Origin: Paralvinella palmiformis
Lineage: Eukaryota > Annelida > Polychaeta > Terebellida > Alvinellidae
Reading direction: 5' to 3'
Assembly (NCBI GenBank): GCA_025642065.1
Contig: JAODUP010000069.1
Coordinates: forward strand, 496,501-560,500
DNA: 64,000 nt
Part shown: piece by piece, positions 30,744-42,205 of the stretch
Position numbering within the stretch: position 1 is the first letter of the stretch
Layout: the number at the start of each line of letters is the position of its first letter
Notes under the pieces: model-generated
Seen by the model: only the letters and a program-made list of their open reading frames with translations
Database searches by the model: none
Told to the model about the DNA's origin: nothing
Made by a program: the position numbers and the translations under genes

Positions 30744-33700
30744 CTAATGGAAAAAAAAGAAAGAATAATATCAATAAGTGAAATAAATTGGAATACAGCT
30801 GTGGGAGAAAAATGTACAAATAAAGTACATAACCTCTTAACCAAAGTGGAACAGGCCTCCCCATTAAGAATTTAAAACCTAAATCGAAATTTATCCCAAG
30901 GGATACTCGTGAGAAAAAGAACTCGAACAATGCAGAGATTGAAACTCAACCACCCGAGTAAATAGAAAATAAATCCTGAATACACTCCATGATGTGGAAA
31001 TCAAGATATGGGACATTCTAACTGTAGCTTGTAAACAAGAAGAAGAAAAGGCAATAGCTGCAATAAAAGAGAACCCTAAATTCTTCTACGAATATGCAGC
31101 TAAATATAGCGAAATCAAATGTAGGCCCAGTCAACAAGGGCAAAGTGTACATGAACCTAAAGACATTGCAGAAAAGCTTTAGCCACAATATGAAAGTGTT
31201 TTCAGTCAACCAGATCCTGATAAAAAGATCCAAGATGCTCCAAAATATTTCCAGAATCTGAACGAACATAAGCCACAACTAACTGATCTCATATTTTCCC
31301 ATGTGGACATTGAAAGCACAATTTATAAATTAAGTAGCAACTCAGCTGGTGGCCCAGATGGATTCCCAGCTATATTACTTAAGAAATGTAAACTATCCCT
31401 TTTTAAACCCATATACAGCCCATGGATAAAGGCCAAGTGCCCCTATTACTTAAGCAGGCCACTATTATCCCCATACATAAGGGAGACAGCCGATAAGAAC
31501 CTAAAAATTATAGGCCGATCTCCCTTACTCCCCATCTCACAAAGATCTTTGAAAGAGTACTCATCCTTGACATGGGGATGATAAAAGAGTCCTTCTTGCC
31601 ATAAAAAATGAGGATGACGTCAAAACACTACAAAACAACCCCAAAACAATATACAAGTGGCAACAAATTAACAACATGCAATTTAACGAAAACAAGTTTG
31701 AACTGCTCCGATATGGTAAAAATCAGGACATAAAAGATTCCACCTCATACTTTGGACCAAACCGCCGAAAAACTGAACAAACCCAATGTGTCAAAGATCT
31801 TGATATAGTCCAGCCACACATTAGATTACCGCTCCCAGCTATGGACACCACACAGAGTTTGGAGATATCCAGAAAATTGAGTCCCTCTTCAGATGATTTT
31901 CCAGTAAGATATATCCAATATCTGACCTAAATTATTGGGATCGACTATTAGCCCTCAAGATGTACTCTCAGGAGAGGAGGATGGAAAGATACCAAATTAT
32001 ATACACCTGGAAAATTCTAGAAGGAATTTCCCAAAATTTTGGAACAAAATCATACCCATCAACAAGGCAGGGTCACCTGTGCCGAGTCCCCCAAATAAAA
32101 CAGTGTGCATCTGGTAAAATTAGGGCAATTAGAAAAGGGAGCCTTCAAATTAGGGGTCCACTGCTCCGTGAACAGTTTCAAGCACAAACTTGATAAATAC
32201 ATGCAAACCATCCCAGATAAACCAAAAATACCAGGGTTGGGGTGATTACAGAACCAAGGTAATCAATTACGATTACTTGAGAATACCCCGATTACAATTA
32301 CATTCATTCAGAATGTAATTGAGTACAATTACATTCTAAAGTAATCATGATTACAACCATGTTTACAATGTTTATAACATAAACATAAATGTGATTCTTC
32401 ATCAATATTTACTCAGTTCCATGTATAATTCCAATATAAACATGCTATAGTATTTACCTGTTGCTTTGTAAGAACCCGATGCACTTTCTGGTATGTTCTT
32501 TAAATGAAAATGTACAAAAGACTTTGATGCCATTGTACGACGTTAATTTGGTTTAATATTTCTGAGATCAATATTCACCATAGAGCAAAGGAGCAAGTAA
32601 TTCATTTGCCACGAATGCACAAAATTATTGCTAAGCTTTGAATTATATTTTTCTTCTGTAACTCGGCCACCTCCCAACTCCGTACTTTGACCTTTGATCT
32701 CCGTCTAATGCCCACGTGTGTCACTCTGTACGTTGACCAGGGGCCAAGATCAGGAAGATGTAGCATTGTTTATGTCCACTAATGCATGCGTTAACTTAAT
32801 TGGATGTTTATCATCTGACTCCTTGGCCAATCAGGATCGTTTGGAGTTGTAGTTAAAATGACAGTGTCACAAAGAAGCCATGCACTATTGCTTAACCGTG
32901 TGAAAACAACACAAGTTAATTCTGAAATGCCTGTTTATAGGACTTATAATAGGAGCAACATCTAAAGCAGTGTTTCAACACAATTTCCTTTCATGTTCAC
33001 AGAACAAATAAACTGACAAATCATCATGTTTATAAATATGACAGCAGTCCGTCAATGGGTAAATCAGTTCTATTGTTAACTTTTGCCTTACATACCAAAC
33101 CATATCCCTGTCATGAAATAACATGGTAAATAATCAAACACATTGTGTAATCGTCAAAGTAATCGCTGATTACAATTACATTTACAGTGAAATCAATTAC
33201 GATTATATTGCATCTGGAAATGGCGATTACAATTACTTCAGATCGTGTAATCGACTATAATCGATTACAATTACCAATTATGATCACCCCAACCCTAAAA
33301 ATTACCACGCTACACAATCGAAACAGACACAAACTCCATCACGTCTATGAGGAGTTCCCAGGAAAGTTGAGTAATACAGCTATGGGGGGGGGGGTCATCT
33401 CTTGCCCGGAGAGATTTTACTCTTGAACTAACTAACTAATTAAATTATGTAATTGTCTATTAAAATTATCACAGGGTAGCATGAAAACTTTGTGTTAAAT
33501 TTGTAATAAATAAAAAATACAATCATTTGGTGGCAAATTAATAAAAAAACGAAAAATACATTTACTTAAATTAATGCTTATATTAATATAAAAGACTTAC
33601 ATGTTTGGCAAAAGGTGCTATATCCAGAGCCATATCCTGACCAGAAGAGCCTGCTCCAAGGATGGCGACTACTTTATCTTTGAATACTTCCGGAATGCGA

Positions 33701-36700
33701 TAATTATGACTGTGCATAATCATACCTTCAAAATCAGCAAGGCCAGGCAGCTCTGGAATCAGTGGCACTGAATAATGTCTGGAATAAGATGATGATGATT
33801 GATGTTTTATGACCACTTTTGTGCACATGGTAGGCTAAATGGGCTGTGATCTCCACAGGTATAATGAAGCGAAGTCAAAGATGAAACACCCTTCAGATAT
33901 GTCCATGCCGAGATTCAAACTCAGGTGGTGATTATCTCTGATCCAACGTGTTACCAGTTAGACCACAGAGGCACCCAACGCCATCATAAGAATAAGATGT
34001 CTGTGTATATATCAGACATGGAGTCAATTCAATTCTGGAATTGGAATTGATGGGCAATTCAAAAATTGGAATTGCTTATTTAAAAAAAAGGAATTGGAAT
34101 TGATAAATTTGGAATTGAAGTTTGCTACAAAAAATATTTAATCCACAAATTAATTTACCATTCAATTTTTTAATTCAGAAATATTTCTTCTGTGACAATC
34201 CCACTTGGAATATAAACTATTTGGTATTCCAAGTAGATACTCGGAGTAGGTATTCTGAGTACCAACTCATGGGAAAAAGTAGTAGGTAAAAAAATGGAAT
34301 TGATAAATTTGGAATTGACCAAATGGAATTGAGTAGAATTGGAATTGACAAAATGGAATTGACACCATGTCTGGTATATATATATATATATATACATACT
34401 GTATATACTGTATATACTGGGGTATAAGTCGACCTGGTAGATAAGTCAGATAAGTCCAGGTCACTTTTTGACCCTGTAATTCTTTCCTAAGGCATATGCT
34501 CACGGTATAAGTAGTATAAATCAGGTCAAGTATTGGCTTTAAGTATTCACTGGGAAAGAGCTGATCCAGCCGTTTCAAACTCATGGTGTCAGCAAGTGTG
34601 TTGTAAATATATCAATTTCTTCACACGCAGCCAGAGAGAGAGACAGATAAACACACACACACACATATATATACAGGCCCCAGTTTTGCTTTGATGTTAT
34701 AACTGATAAACAAATTTGTCACACCAACACATCTGATTGTAACTTCAACTGGCAAGTGTTGTAAATATATCAATATGAATACTGATCTGTTATTAATTAA
34801 TTGTTTCACAGCAAGTAGCAGCAGTGATTTGTATATTATGGCTAATCATCTAGAGGTACCCCTAGTTAACAACGCATGACTATCAAGTATTATATTACAT
34901 AAAGACTGGCGTGTTTGTGAGATCCAAATAACAGTTTGGTGAAAATGAATTTTAATTTATTGACTAAGACTAGTAGGCAGAGATGTGGCCATTTTGTTAC
35001 AACTATCACTCACACAAACATGCCTGATTGTAACTTCAGTTGACAAGTGTTATTAATTCATTGTTTCACAGCACATCTGGAGGTACTGGTAGTAGTTGAC
35101 AGCGCCTGACTATCAAGTATTATTACATAAAGACTGGCATGTTTGTGAGATCCAAATAACAGTTTGGTGAAAAGGAATTGTTATTTATTGAATAATATTA
35201 GATTGGTAGGCAGCGATGTGATGATTTTATTCCGACTCTGGCTCTTATTGAGTCCTATAGTGTTGTGTGTCAAGGATGGCCCAAAACATCTTTCCTTCAG
35301 CTGGTAGGAAATATGACCGGCGTATAAATCGAGGTGCTTCCAGGAACCCCCTTTTCACTACCCAAAAAATCGACTTATTACGTGAGTATATACGGTTATA
35401 TACCATCAGGAACAAAAAAACAAAAAACATTTCACCAGACTAGCATCATTAAAGTGATCTGACCTTTTGTATGTTAAGCCACGATTTAGTATGATGTGTT
35501 ACAAGTATGCAAGTATTCAATTAACAATAGAAATGGTCCATCTTATTATTGAGATTAAAACCATTATATATTTTTTCCTTTCCAACTGAATGCCATAGAT
35601 ATATAATATATATGTAATGTATGCATCAATAAATAAAAAAAGCAAATCATTTTAATTTTGAATGAGAACCGAGATAAGCATCACAAACTAGGATGTAAGG
35701 CATATACCGACCCATTACAAACAATGACGGCATCAAACTGGTGACTTGTTCTTGAGCTGTCCCCCTTCAATACACCACAAGTGACAACATCCCATAATAA
35801 TGGCTCCTTGTCTCTCTTGATGGGTGAAATCTTGACAACTTTGGTGTTGAACTAAAATGTAACATTCAAAGAACAAACCATCAATAACACACATCAACTA
35901 GTAAGCTGATAGGCTACTTCACTGAGTCAGTACATGGTCCATGAAAGCTGTAGACATAATCATGTGTAGTGGTCAGCGTTGTGTTTCTACATTATGTTGC
36001 AATTGTTTTTAATAACCGTAAAATACCGTATTTTTATTCACTCTGGTTTTTCCTCATATCTGAACCCTTGCCACACCTAAACTATGTACTAGATGCAGAT
36101 AAGCATTCTTTTCCAGAAGCTACTATCGGCATACACCTCGAATCAAAAATAATTTTCTGTCTATGATGAATAGCTAGGTGGTAGTGGTCACCTGAAATAT
36201 TTGGGGGGGGGGAATCGGAATGAATAAAATGCCAACTTCAGGTGTATCTATTTCTATAAGTATCATAGATAAACAAAAATGGAATTCACATTCACACTGC
36301 CCAGGTGCCAATTACTTATAACAGAAGATTTCATCTCCATATCTGCAAAATAATAAAAGATATTCACATATGAAAATGACTGGCCAGTGTTATTAATGAA
36401 AAATATTTAAATCGATCATAAAATCGTTAATAATCATAATTCGGAACTAGAATTTTGCACGTAGCCAACATTTAAATAGATGTACACATGAGAGAATTTT
36501 CATACTAATCCAAAATGGTATAACCAGACATTGTATCCTAAATTTAAACCAGATTTAAGATATCCGCCTGTATGAATCAATATATACACAATGTTTAGTC
36601 ACCAAAATCTAATGATATTAAACATACAAAGGGATAAAACACTCAATTCCAGATACAGCACAATACTCTTGCTCACAAAAGTGATTCAGTTCCAATGTGA

Positions 36701-39134
36701 GAGCTCTTATGTATTTTAATGTGAAAAAGTTATATTTCACAATGACATAATTCTCACATCTGTGAAATGTGCCCTCATTAGTTAATATTGTAAATGGACT
36801 ATGCAACTAATATCAATTACAACTGGACAATTCTACATAAATAAAAACAAACCTCCTTGACTAGTTCGATCCCAGCAGAGGTTGAAACTTTTCCAGAGAT
36901 TAATTTATCGGCTTACTACATCGTGGGTGGTTGACCACGTTAAATGGCACTGCCATCTCCACTGAATTATTAAAAATAAGAAACGGGATGTTAAAGACTC
37001 CCTGAGGATGTAAAACACTATGGCAGTGACCACCCTCAGGGTATTTCGGCTCCATCTTTCCATACTGCTCCCCTGTGAGTGGTGGGGAGGAGGTTCCTCA
37101 ACCACTCCAACATAGAGGCTGTGCTGAATAAGCGACAGCCTGGGGATTCTCCCCGAAAAACCAATCAAACCAATCAGTGACTTTGCCGACCTAGTAAATC
37201 TGCAAAACACATTAAAATCCTGATATAACACAGTGAGTGAGTGTTTATCAGTCCTTGGAACTTGTTCGGTGAAAAGAGCTGAATAAGCCGAAGCCTTTTA
37301 TTGATGGAAGCAACATCTAACAAATACAGGCACCACTGGGATTCAATTCTAAGACTCAAGCAGTCTGCAACTTGTAGAGTAGAATAAAAACATCTAAGAT
37401 GAAAGCTACATATCTGCTACAATTATTAAATTCCCTCCGTTCAGTGAATATACATACATTCAGTACTGGTATATAATTGGAATATTAGGTTATCCTCATT
37501 GCTACATCTAACTGTATAAATGTTAATGGATTATTTAATGTAAGAAATGCATAACTTGGTTCTGAGTTACCAGTAGTTAAAAAATTATACATAATGGCCT
37601 TAGTCATACACATTGATATCTACCGTGTATATATTCGCGTATAAGTCACACTTTTTATACTCCAAAATCAACACCGAAATCGAGTGCGTCTGATACGTAG
37701 GTCATACAAAAAGGGAAGGTAATATATGGCATAATTTATGGGGAAATACAATAATATTGTTTTTCAACATTAATAATGAATATAATAATAAACAAATTTA
37801 TTCAGTGCGTTTTCTCTGTTCTCTTTCAAGTCCAAACTTAATCATGATAACCACCATGATTATTTAATCGGATGCTCTAATTAGTGACATGATCACAAAG
37901 ACTTGTCATTACTATGGAGATATGTAGGTGTGTGTAATTGAACGGAATGGTAAATGAGGCCATACAAAGAATGACCATATAGAAGCCACATCAAACAATT
38001 TCAGCAAACAATATATTAATTACTCCCATAGCTGGCACAGGGGAACTATCAATAAACTACCGTACTCCAAACAGCATTACAGAAATGAACACACACCAGC
38101 AGGCAATCTGAAGTGGCCGTCGTTACCTAACGTCACACAGTGGGTGAAAACGGCCTGGGATTAAATCGACCCTGGCATTATTACCAAATCATTCAAGAAG
38201 TGCTCTATCAGCAATGATTTAGATGGCACAGAAAATGATGTATTGTAGACTGAACAGTATGACAAATCCAACACTGACTCTGATGAAGAAGGCGACGATA
38301 TGTATGATGACATATGAACAGATACAACAGATGTTCAGTGAAGAGGGTGATGATGATGAATTTTTTGGTTTTGGATCAATATGGCTGATTTAGTGCATCT
38401 TATATAAGGGTTCGATTCCAGTGGCGTTTATTGGTCCTAAAATCAGGTACATTTTATATGCGAGTGAGTGCAACTTACACATGAGTATATACGGTATTTG
38501 AAACAAACCCCACGATTAAATAAGTTCAGTTCTAATATATTTAGCTACCAAAGGACATGATCAGAAGTGGTTGAGTCACTGGGTGCTACATATACCCAGA
38601 TCTACATTAAGCAGTGGTCACCAGAGCAGATTAAAGGATAAAAGATGACAAAAGCTCAACAAGTTTCTAAAATTAAAACACCAGCTAATGACTCCTTATT
38701 GACCTTTCTCAAGCTGATGTGCTTACATCTGTAAAACACAGCTAATAAGTCCTATACAAGATTATTGTCAACAGATTGTGGCACCTCAGTAAAAAAGGGG
38801 GCAGATTAGAATCTGAGAGCTCTTTGGTTCAAATACATTGATACTTACAACTGAACAGGGTTCAGAATACTTCTATGAAAATGATTTTACAAAGTTGACA
38901 TGAAACTAATTAAGTGCACCTGAAATAAACACTGACAATTACCTTGATATATTGGTATAGATTAAAATGTGTGGCATAATCTTCTAAGTATTTTCTCACA
39001 TCAGTATGATGAATAAATGATGGCAAATCTTTGGGAAATGGAAAATCTGGAAATGCCATGGTTTCTTTTGGCAAGTTCGTTCTGAAACAATAAAAAAATA
39101 TACATTGGAATAAAATACACTAATTTCAAGAATG

Positions 39135-39174
<40 letters not shown>

Positions 39175-39502
39175 TATTATAATAATAATATATAATATTT
39201 ATATAGCACCCTACTAAGCTAGAAGCTGCTCTAAGGTGCTTTACAATATCAAATATCCCTGACTCAGACCTGGTTCCACCCAGCACATATCTAAACTCCC
39301 AAGGGAGCAAACAACGCATGCTGCCATTATAGACACAAAGTGTTACTCAAACACATAGCCATCGCGTCCTGTCAAGTTCTCATTTTTATGGATGAGTGAA
39401 CCAGTTGCCACATAACAGCATTGCAGCTCACGGAGCCTCAAACCCGCGACCGTTCAGCTACGAGTCCTACGCTCTAACTAACTGTGCTATCACGGCTCAA
39501 CA

Positions 39503-39544
<42 letters not shown>

Positions 39545-40579
39545 GTTTCTATATGAAAATACTATGTTATGTTTTGTTGCTTAACTGATAACATCATAAG
39601 CTATAAGAAATAAAGTTTGTACACATTCAAAAACACTCATATTTTAACAAATTAGGTTTTATTTATTCCACATGTTTATTGTGCATACCCTGCACAGCTA
39701 CATTAATAGAGTTTGCACATACTGTAGGTCATTTTAATTTAGGAAACATTAAATAATGGTGAAAATGGCAAGTGACAAAATATCATACATTTTTCCAGTT
39801 GCTAAAATATCACATTGCATAAAACCTCATATGATGCTCTGAAATCGCTACTTTGACAAATATACTGAACTTGTTCAGCATATTTGTGTAACATTCTCAT
39901 TTATTCAATAATTCTATATGCAACAGAGCATAAATTTCACATGCTGTATATTTATTTAAACATAGTCAACATATATTAATTTATTTTATTAACATGGATT
40001 TGGTAATCCAAAACAATCACACTAACACACTTCAAAACATAATACAACAAACATCCTATAAATGCAGAGATAACAGGAACCATTAACAATCACCTTATGG
40101 CTGGTAAATAGCAGGGTGCTTTGAAACTTGGTTTTATCTAAATGGCTTAGCAAAATATATAGAAAATTTAACTTTTCTGGCAGACCCAAATTCACCTTTT
40201 TTTTCTTTTTGCCAAATTAAATTAAACCACAGTACATTTTGCATTACTAGATAATCCATATACCAGTAGATCTATATATTTGTGTGTGTGAGTGTGTGCA
40301 TATCTAAATAACAAACAGTCCATGTTAGCCTAAAACAATATATTTTGTCATGCCTGCAGTTTATGTCCTACTCACTTACCTAAGATGTTTGTACATACTA
40401 CTGTGTATAGGTAGCCCATGTTTATCCATTCCTGTCATTTCTGTATAGACCCAGGTACCAGAAACATTGTCAGTCATCTCGTAGCCAACTGGATCAAATA
40501 TTTGGGGACTAGCAGACAGCTGTCTTAAAGCAACCAATCCAGCTGCTCCAGCTCCTATCACTGCTACTCTGAGTAACAT
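30114..40579 (-). CDS. FMO: Flavin-containing monooxygenase, 5 coding exons
   Basis: The product is an NADPH- and FAD-dependent monooxygenase that oxygenates soft nucleophiles (N or S) in xenobiotics and metabolites. Exons 40579-40380, 39081-38943, 35851-35712, 33778-33601 and 30743-30114 join in phase to 428 residues. FAD-binding GAGAAG is at residues 9-14, the FMO signature FEGMIMHSHNYR at 176-187, NADPH-binding GAGSSG at 201-206, and the FATGY-type motif reads FCTGY at 266-270. VCN-GHY at an exon junction is also typical. It is shorter than vertebrate FMOs (about 530) and lacks a C-terminal membrane anchor, like many invertebrate, plant and fungal FMOs, so it is probably soluble. ATG at 40577-40579 is chosen; an acceptor just upstream implies a noncoding first exon. 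The substrate cannot be inferred. Confidence 0.92.
30830..33446 (+). mobile_element. LINE remnant (CR1/Jockey-group), internally deleted, split by a hAT-like element
   Basis: Broken frames match LINE ORF2: a pre-RT region (KENPKFFYEYAAKYS), an RT start (SNSAGGPDGFPAILLKKC), then after a deletion NNMQFNENKFELLRYGKN, KMYSQERRMERYQIIYTW, a KHKLDKYMQTIPDKP-type end and a Gly-rich C-terminus near 33380. The RT catalytic Y-x-D-D block is missing, so it is inactive. A short CTAA-type tail ends it near 33446. Clade assignment is tentative. Confidence 0.82.
32232..33297. mobile_element. Non-autonomous hAT-like element (1,066 bp)
   Basis: It starts CAGGGTTGGGGTGATTAC and ends ATCACCCCAACCCTA, an inverted pair of about 15 bp. 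The flanking 8-mers AAAAATAC (32224-32231) and AAAATTAC (33298-33305) differ at one base, as expected for an old hAT target duplication. Repeated GATTACAATTAC-type words fill both subterminal regions. No transposase frame is seen. It interrupts the LINE reading frame, which resumes in register after it. Confidence 0.85.
33601..33778 (-). CDS. FMO: FMO exon 4
   Basis: The acceptor is TTATTCCAG and the donor CAT|GTAAGT. It encodes the FMO signature FEGMIMHSHNYR and the NADPH site GAGSSG. A SINE lies 13 bases upstream of its acceptor boundary. Confidence 0.94.
33792..33989 (-). mobile_element. SINE S1 adjacent to FMO exon 4, with target duplication
   Basis: On the - strand it has the S1 head (GGTGCCTCTGTGGTC, B-box-like GTTTGAATC), body and ATCAATCATCATCAT tail. 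Perfect 10-bp duplications GAATAAGATG flank it (33782-33791 and 33990-33999). It is in the same sense as the gene. The 3' splice site of exon 4 is formed by the duplicated target (CATCTTATTC on the - strand) plus CAG. Confidence 0.85.
34013..34373. mobile_element. Complete AATTCC-rich hAT-type MITE (361 bp)
   Basis: Terminal repeats are CAGACATGGAGTCAATTC and GAATTGACACCATGTCTG (17 of 18 matching). Both flanks read GTATATAT (34005-34012, 34374-34381), an 8-bp duplication typical of hAT elements; the AT-repeat setting weakens that evidence a little. Internal palindromic AGTAGGTA/TACCTACT words and poly AATTCC/GGAATT ends define the family. Other copies are near 21310, 22325, 53120 and 59879. 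Confidence 0.83.
34408..35395. mobile_element. pogo-like non-autonomous element P1
   Basis: The ends are CTGTATATACTGGGGTATAA and, inverted, CGACTTATTACGTGAGTATA then TACGG. It shares TCGACTTAT/ATAAGTCGA termini and a TA-type junction with P2-P4. Internally a block of about 180 bp containing ACTATCAAGTATTATATTAC and GAGATCCAAATAACAGTTTG occurs twice (about 34795-34990 and 35045-35218). No transposase frame is intact. Confidence 0.78.
35712..35851 (-). CDS. FMO: FMO exon 3
   Basis: The acceptor is TTACATTTTAG. The exon encodes FNTKVVKISPIKRD through FDAVIVCN plus two bases that complete Gly of CNGHYS with exon 4. The donor is AATGG|GTCGGT, a GT with an unusual downstream context; the phase and the conserved CNGHY junction fix it. 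Confidence 0.88.
36878..37157 (-). repeat. Interspersed repeat family R, copy 2
   Basis: The inverted equivalent of 15806-16085, same length, roughly 85 percent similar by eye. The shared open frame (SSMERWSRNTLRVVTAIVFY here, SSTERWSRNTLRVVTARVFY in copy 1) reflects nucleotide similarity; protein coding is not supported. Confidence 0.8.
37623..38494 (+). mobile_element. pogo-like element P2 with transposase C-terminal remnant
   Basis: The termini are CCGTGTATATATTCGCGTAT and ATGAGTATATACGG, with TA on both sides (37621-37622, 38495-38496). Around 38150-38370 (+) a decayed frame reads KSFKKCSISNDLDGTEND and then an Asp/Glu-rich tail, typical of the C-terminus of pogo/Tigger transposases. It is inactive. 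Confidence 0.82.
38943..39081 (-). CDS. FMO: FMO exon 2
   Basis: The acceptor is TTGTTTCAG and the donor CAAG|GTAATT. TNLPKETMAFPDFPFPKDLP and HHTDVRKYLEDYATHFNLYQ are classic FMO residues before the first NADPH-side segment. Confidence 0.93.
39082..40379 (-). other. FMO intron 1
   Basis: It contains an S2 SINE with flanking TA microsatellites (about 39139-39540). The rest is AT-rich with no gene. Confidence 0.75.
39183..39500 (-). mobile_element. tRNA-derived SINE, family S2
   Basis: On the - strand the head GAGCCGTGATAGCACAGTTA carries an A-box-like TAGCACAGTTAG and a B-box-like GGGTTTGAGGC. A body and the 3' end GCTCTAAGGTGCTTTACA-type module with TTTATATAGC follow. TA microsatellites flank both ends and hide any target duplication. 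Relatives are at 60177 and 63158. Confidence 0.75.
40380..40579 (-). CDS. FMO: FMO exon 1 (coding)
   Basis: ATG at 40579-40577 is followed by LLRVAVIGAGAAGLVALRQL, the FAD dinucleotide-binding fold. The donor is TTAG|GTAAGT. An acceptor TTTTTCACAG at about 40606 suggests that the 5'UTR continues in an upstream exon not located here. Confidence 0.92.
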
Positions 40580-40605
40580 TGTATCATCTGTCAATTAGAG
40601 TTGAT

Positions 40606-42205
40606 CTGTGAAAAATATAGTTAATTAGACCTGTAAAGTGTAATATATAGTTTATAGATCTACATAGGCACATTATGAATCATAACATATATTTACAGTA
40701 GATATATTAACATATACAGTACTGATTAGATCTGGAAACATATCACTGAGGGTATGTTTGCGGTACAGTAGATATATATATATATATATATATATATACT
40801 CATCTTAAATCATAATGACGTACATTTTTATAACTGCACAGTAAAAATAGCTGGATATCAATTATCACATGTCAGTTTGAACTTTAAGTAGGGGTAAGAA
40901 ATTGACTTAAGTCCTGAATTGTCCTACTCTTGATTAGTGGCGAGATGTCCAGAAACCAGAGTTGCGAAATTCACAGGTGGCGAAGCGTACATAATGATAT
41001 AAATCTATTCTCATTCAGTAACTTTTTAACTTCTTAACTTAAGTTGTGATCGTTATATATGATATGATAGTTTAAGATCTAACACTATTAGATTAATACA
41101 GATAGTGTTCGGACACTGATGATTTCATCAAATATCAGACTATTACAAACTGCACAAACCTGTAAGTGTAACAGGGTTATAAATAAGTGAACAGACAATA
41201 CTGTACAATTTGGATTTCGATCTTAGGGAGTGATTATTGTTGTTATAATCCCAGTTTGGCATGAAAGTGTTCAGACACCATCTGTTAAAACAAAATGCAG
41301 TGATGTTAGATGTGACAGACTATGCAAACATTACCATTATGGATTTGATCTATTTTAGACTGTTATTAAGGCAGGATATAAATGTATAACAATTCAAGTT
41401 GGAGATATACAAATGATCGATCCCCCGGCCTTGGCCTTTCACGACTTATTAATCTCGAACCCTCCGCAAAATTATTATTGGACTAAAAAAGGACAAAATA
41501 CAATATGTCCACTGTAATGTGGTGATATATAATATTTATTCCTTTGTCTTTGATGCATTTATTAGTTATTCTAGGAATGTGTGTGTGGGTGCTTAATTTT
41601 GTTCCCAATAACTAAAATTTCCCACATGCTTTCCACGTTAAATGTAAGTGATTGTTGAGTTGACAGGCCGTTCCATGTAATTTCAAAGCTTTTCCAACGT
41701 TGTTTTTACCCACTACCCAAGTTAAATAACTGCGTGAACTAGCGCAGGGAATCCAAGTCATAACGTGAACATAAGTAACAAATGCCTAAATTTCATTTAT
41801 ATAATACATGAAAGCGTTCTGATATCATTACGTCATATACTTGTTACACAGCAGACGCACCGATAAATAAATTCTAGAAATTTATATTGAAATTGGTTTT
41901 AATGTTGTTTCTACGATGTGATTATTAGAAAACAGCAAGTCGTTTCATTAAGCAATAGCCATTTCATCAAGCACCTGACGAAAACAAAACAAGAATCAGT
42001 TTGACAAATTTACGAGAAATACACACGATCGAGGCCCTGACATTGTTTTCATGTGGAAATTACGTTCTATTTGAAAAATGAATTTACTTGATTCTTTTCA
42101 CATTGACTCCATGTAATTTAATCCAGACACTTGACAAAATACAAAAGTGTATAACTTATTACATGGCACTTAAATGAAATCTTCGCTTAATATTAGTATT
42201 ACTTA
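40606..42205. other. Upstream region of FMO
   Basis: It holds a TA tract at about 40772-40797 and otherwise ordinary AT-rich sequence. The noncoding first exon and promoter of the monooxygenase should lie here or further right, but I could not fix them. Confidence 0.5.

Larger units (their letters stand above)
30744..33600 (-). other. FMO intron 4
   Basis: The intron is almost entirely an inserted LINE (about 30830-33446, antisense to the gene) that itself contains a hAT-like element (32232-33297). Confidence 0.8.
33779..35711 (-). other. FMO intron 3
   Basis: It carries an S1 SINE (33792-33989), a complete AATTCC MITE (34013-34373) and a pogo-like element (34408-35395). The remaining 300 bp next to exon 3 holds nothing recognised. 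Confidence 0.8.
35852..38942 (-). other. FMO intron 2
   Basis: It contains repeat R copy 2 (36878-37157) and pogo-like element P2 (37623-38494). About 35.85-36.87 and 38.5-38.94 kb show nothing recognised apart from a short G run near 36206. Confidence 0.75.

Noticed and set aside
36905..37231. 108-codon frame over repeat R, shared with the copy at 15784-15996
   Set aside because: The shared peptide follows from nucleotide similarity; frames differ at indels and there is no start or domain support.
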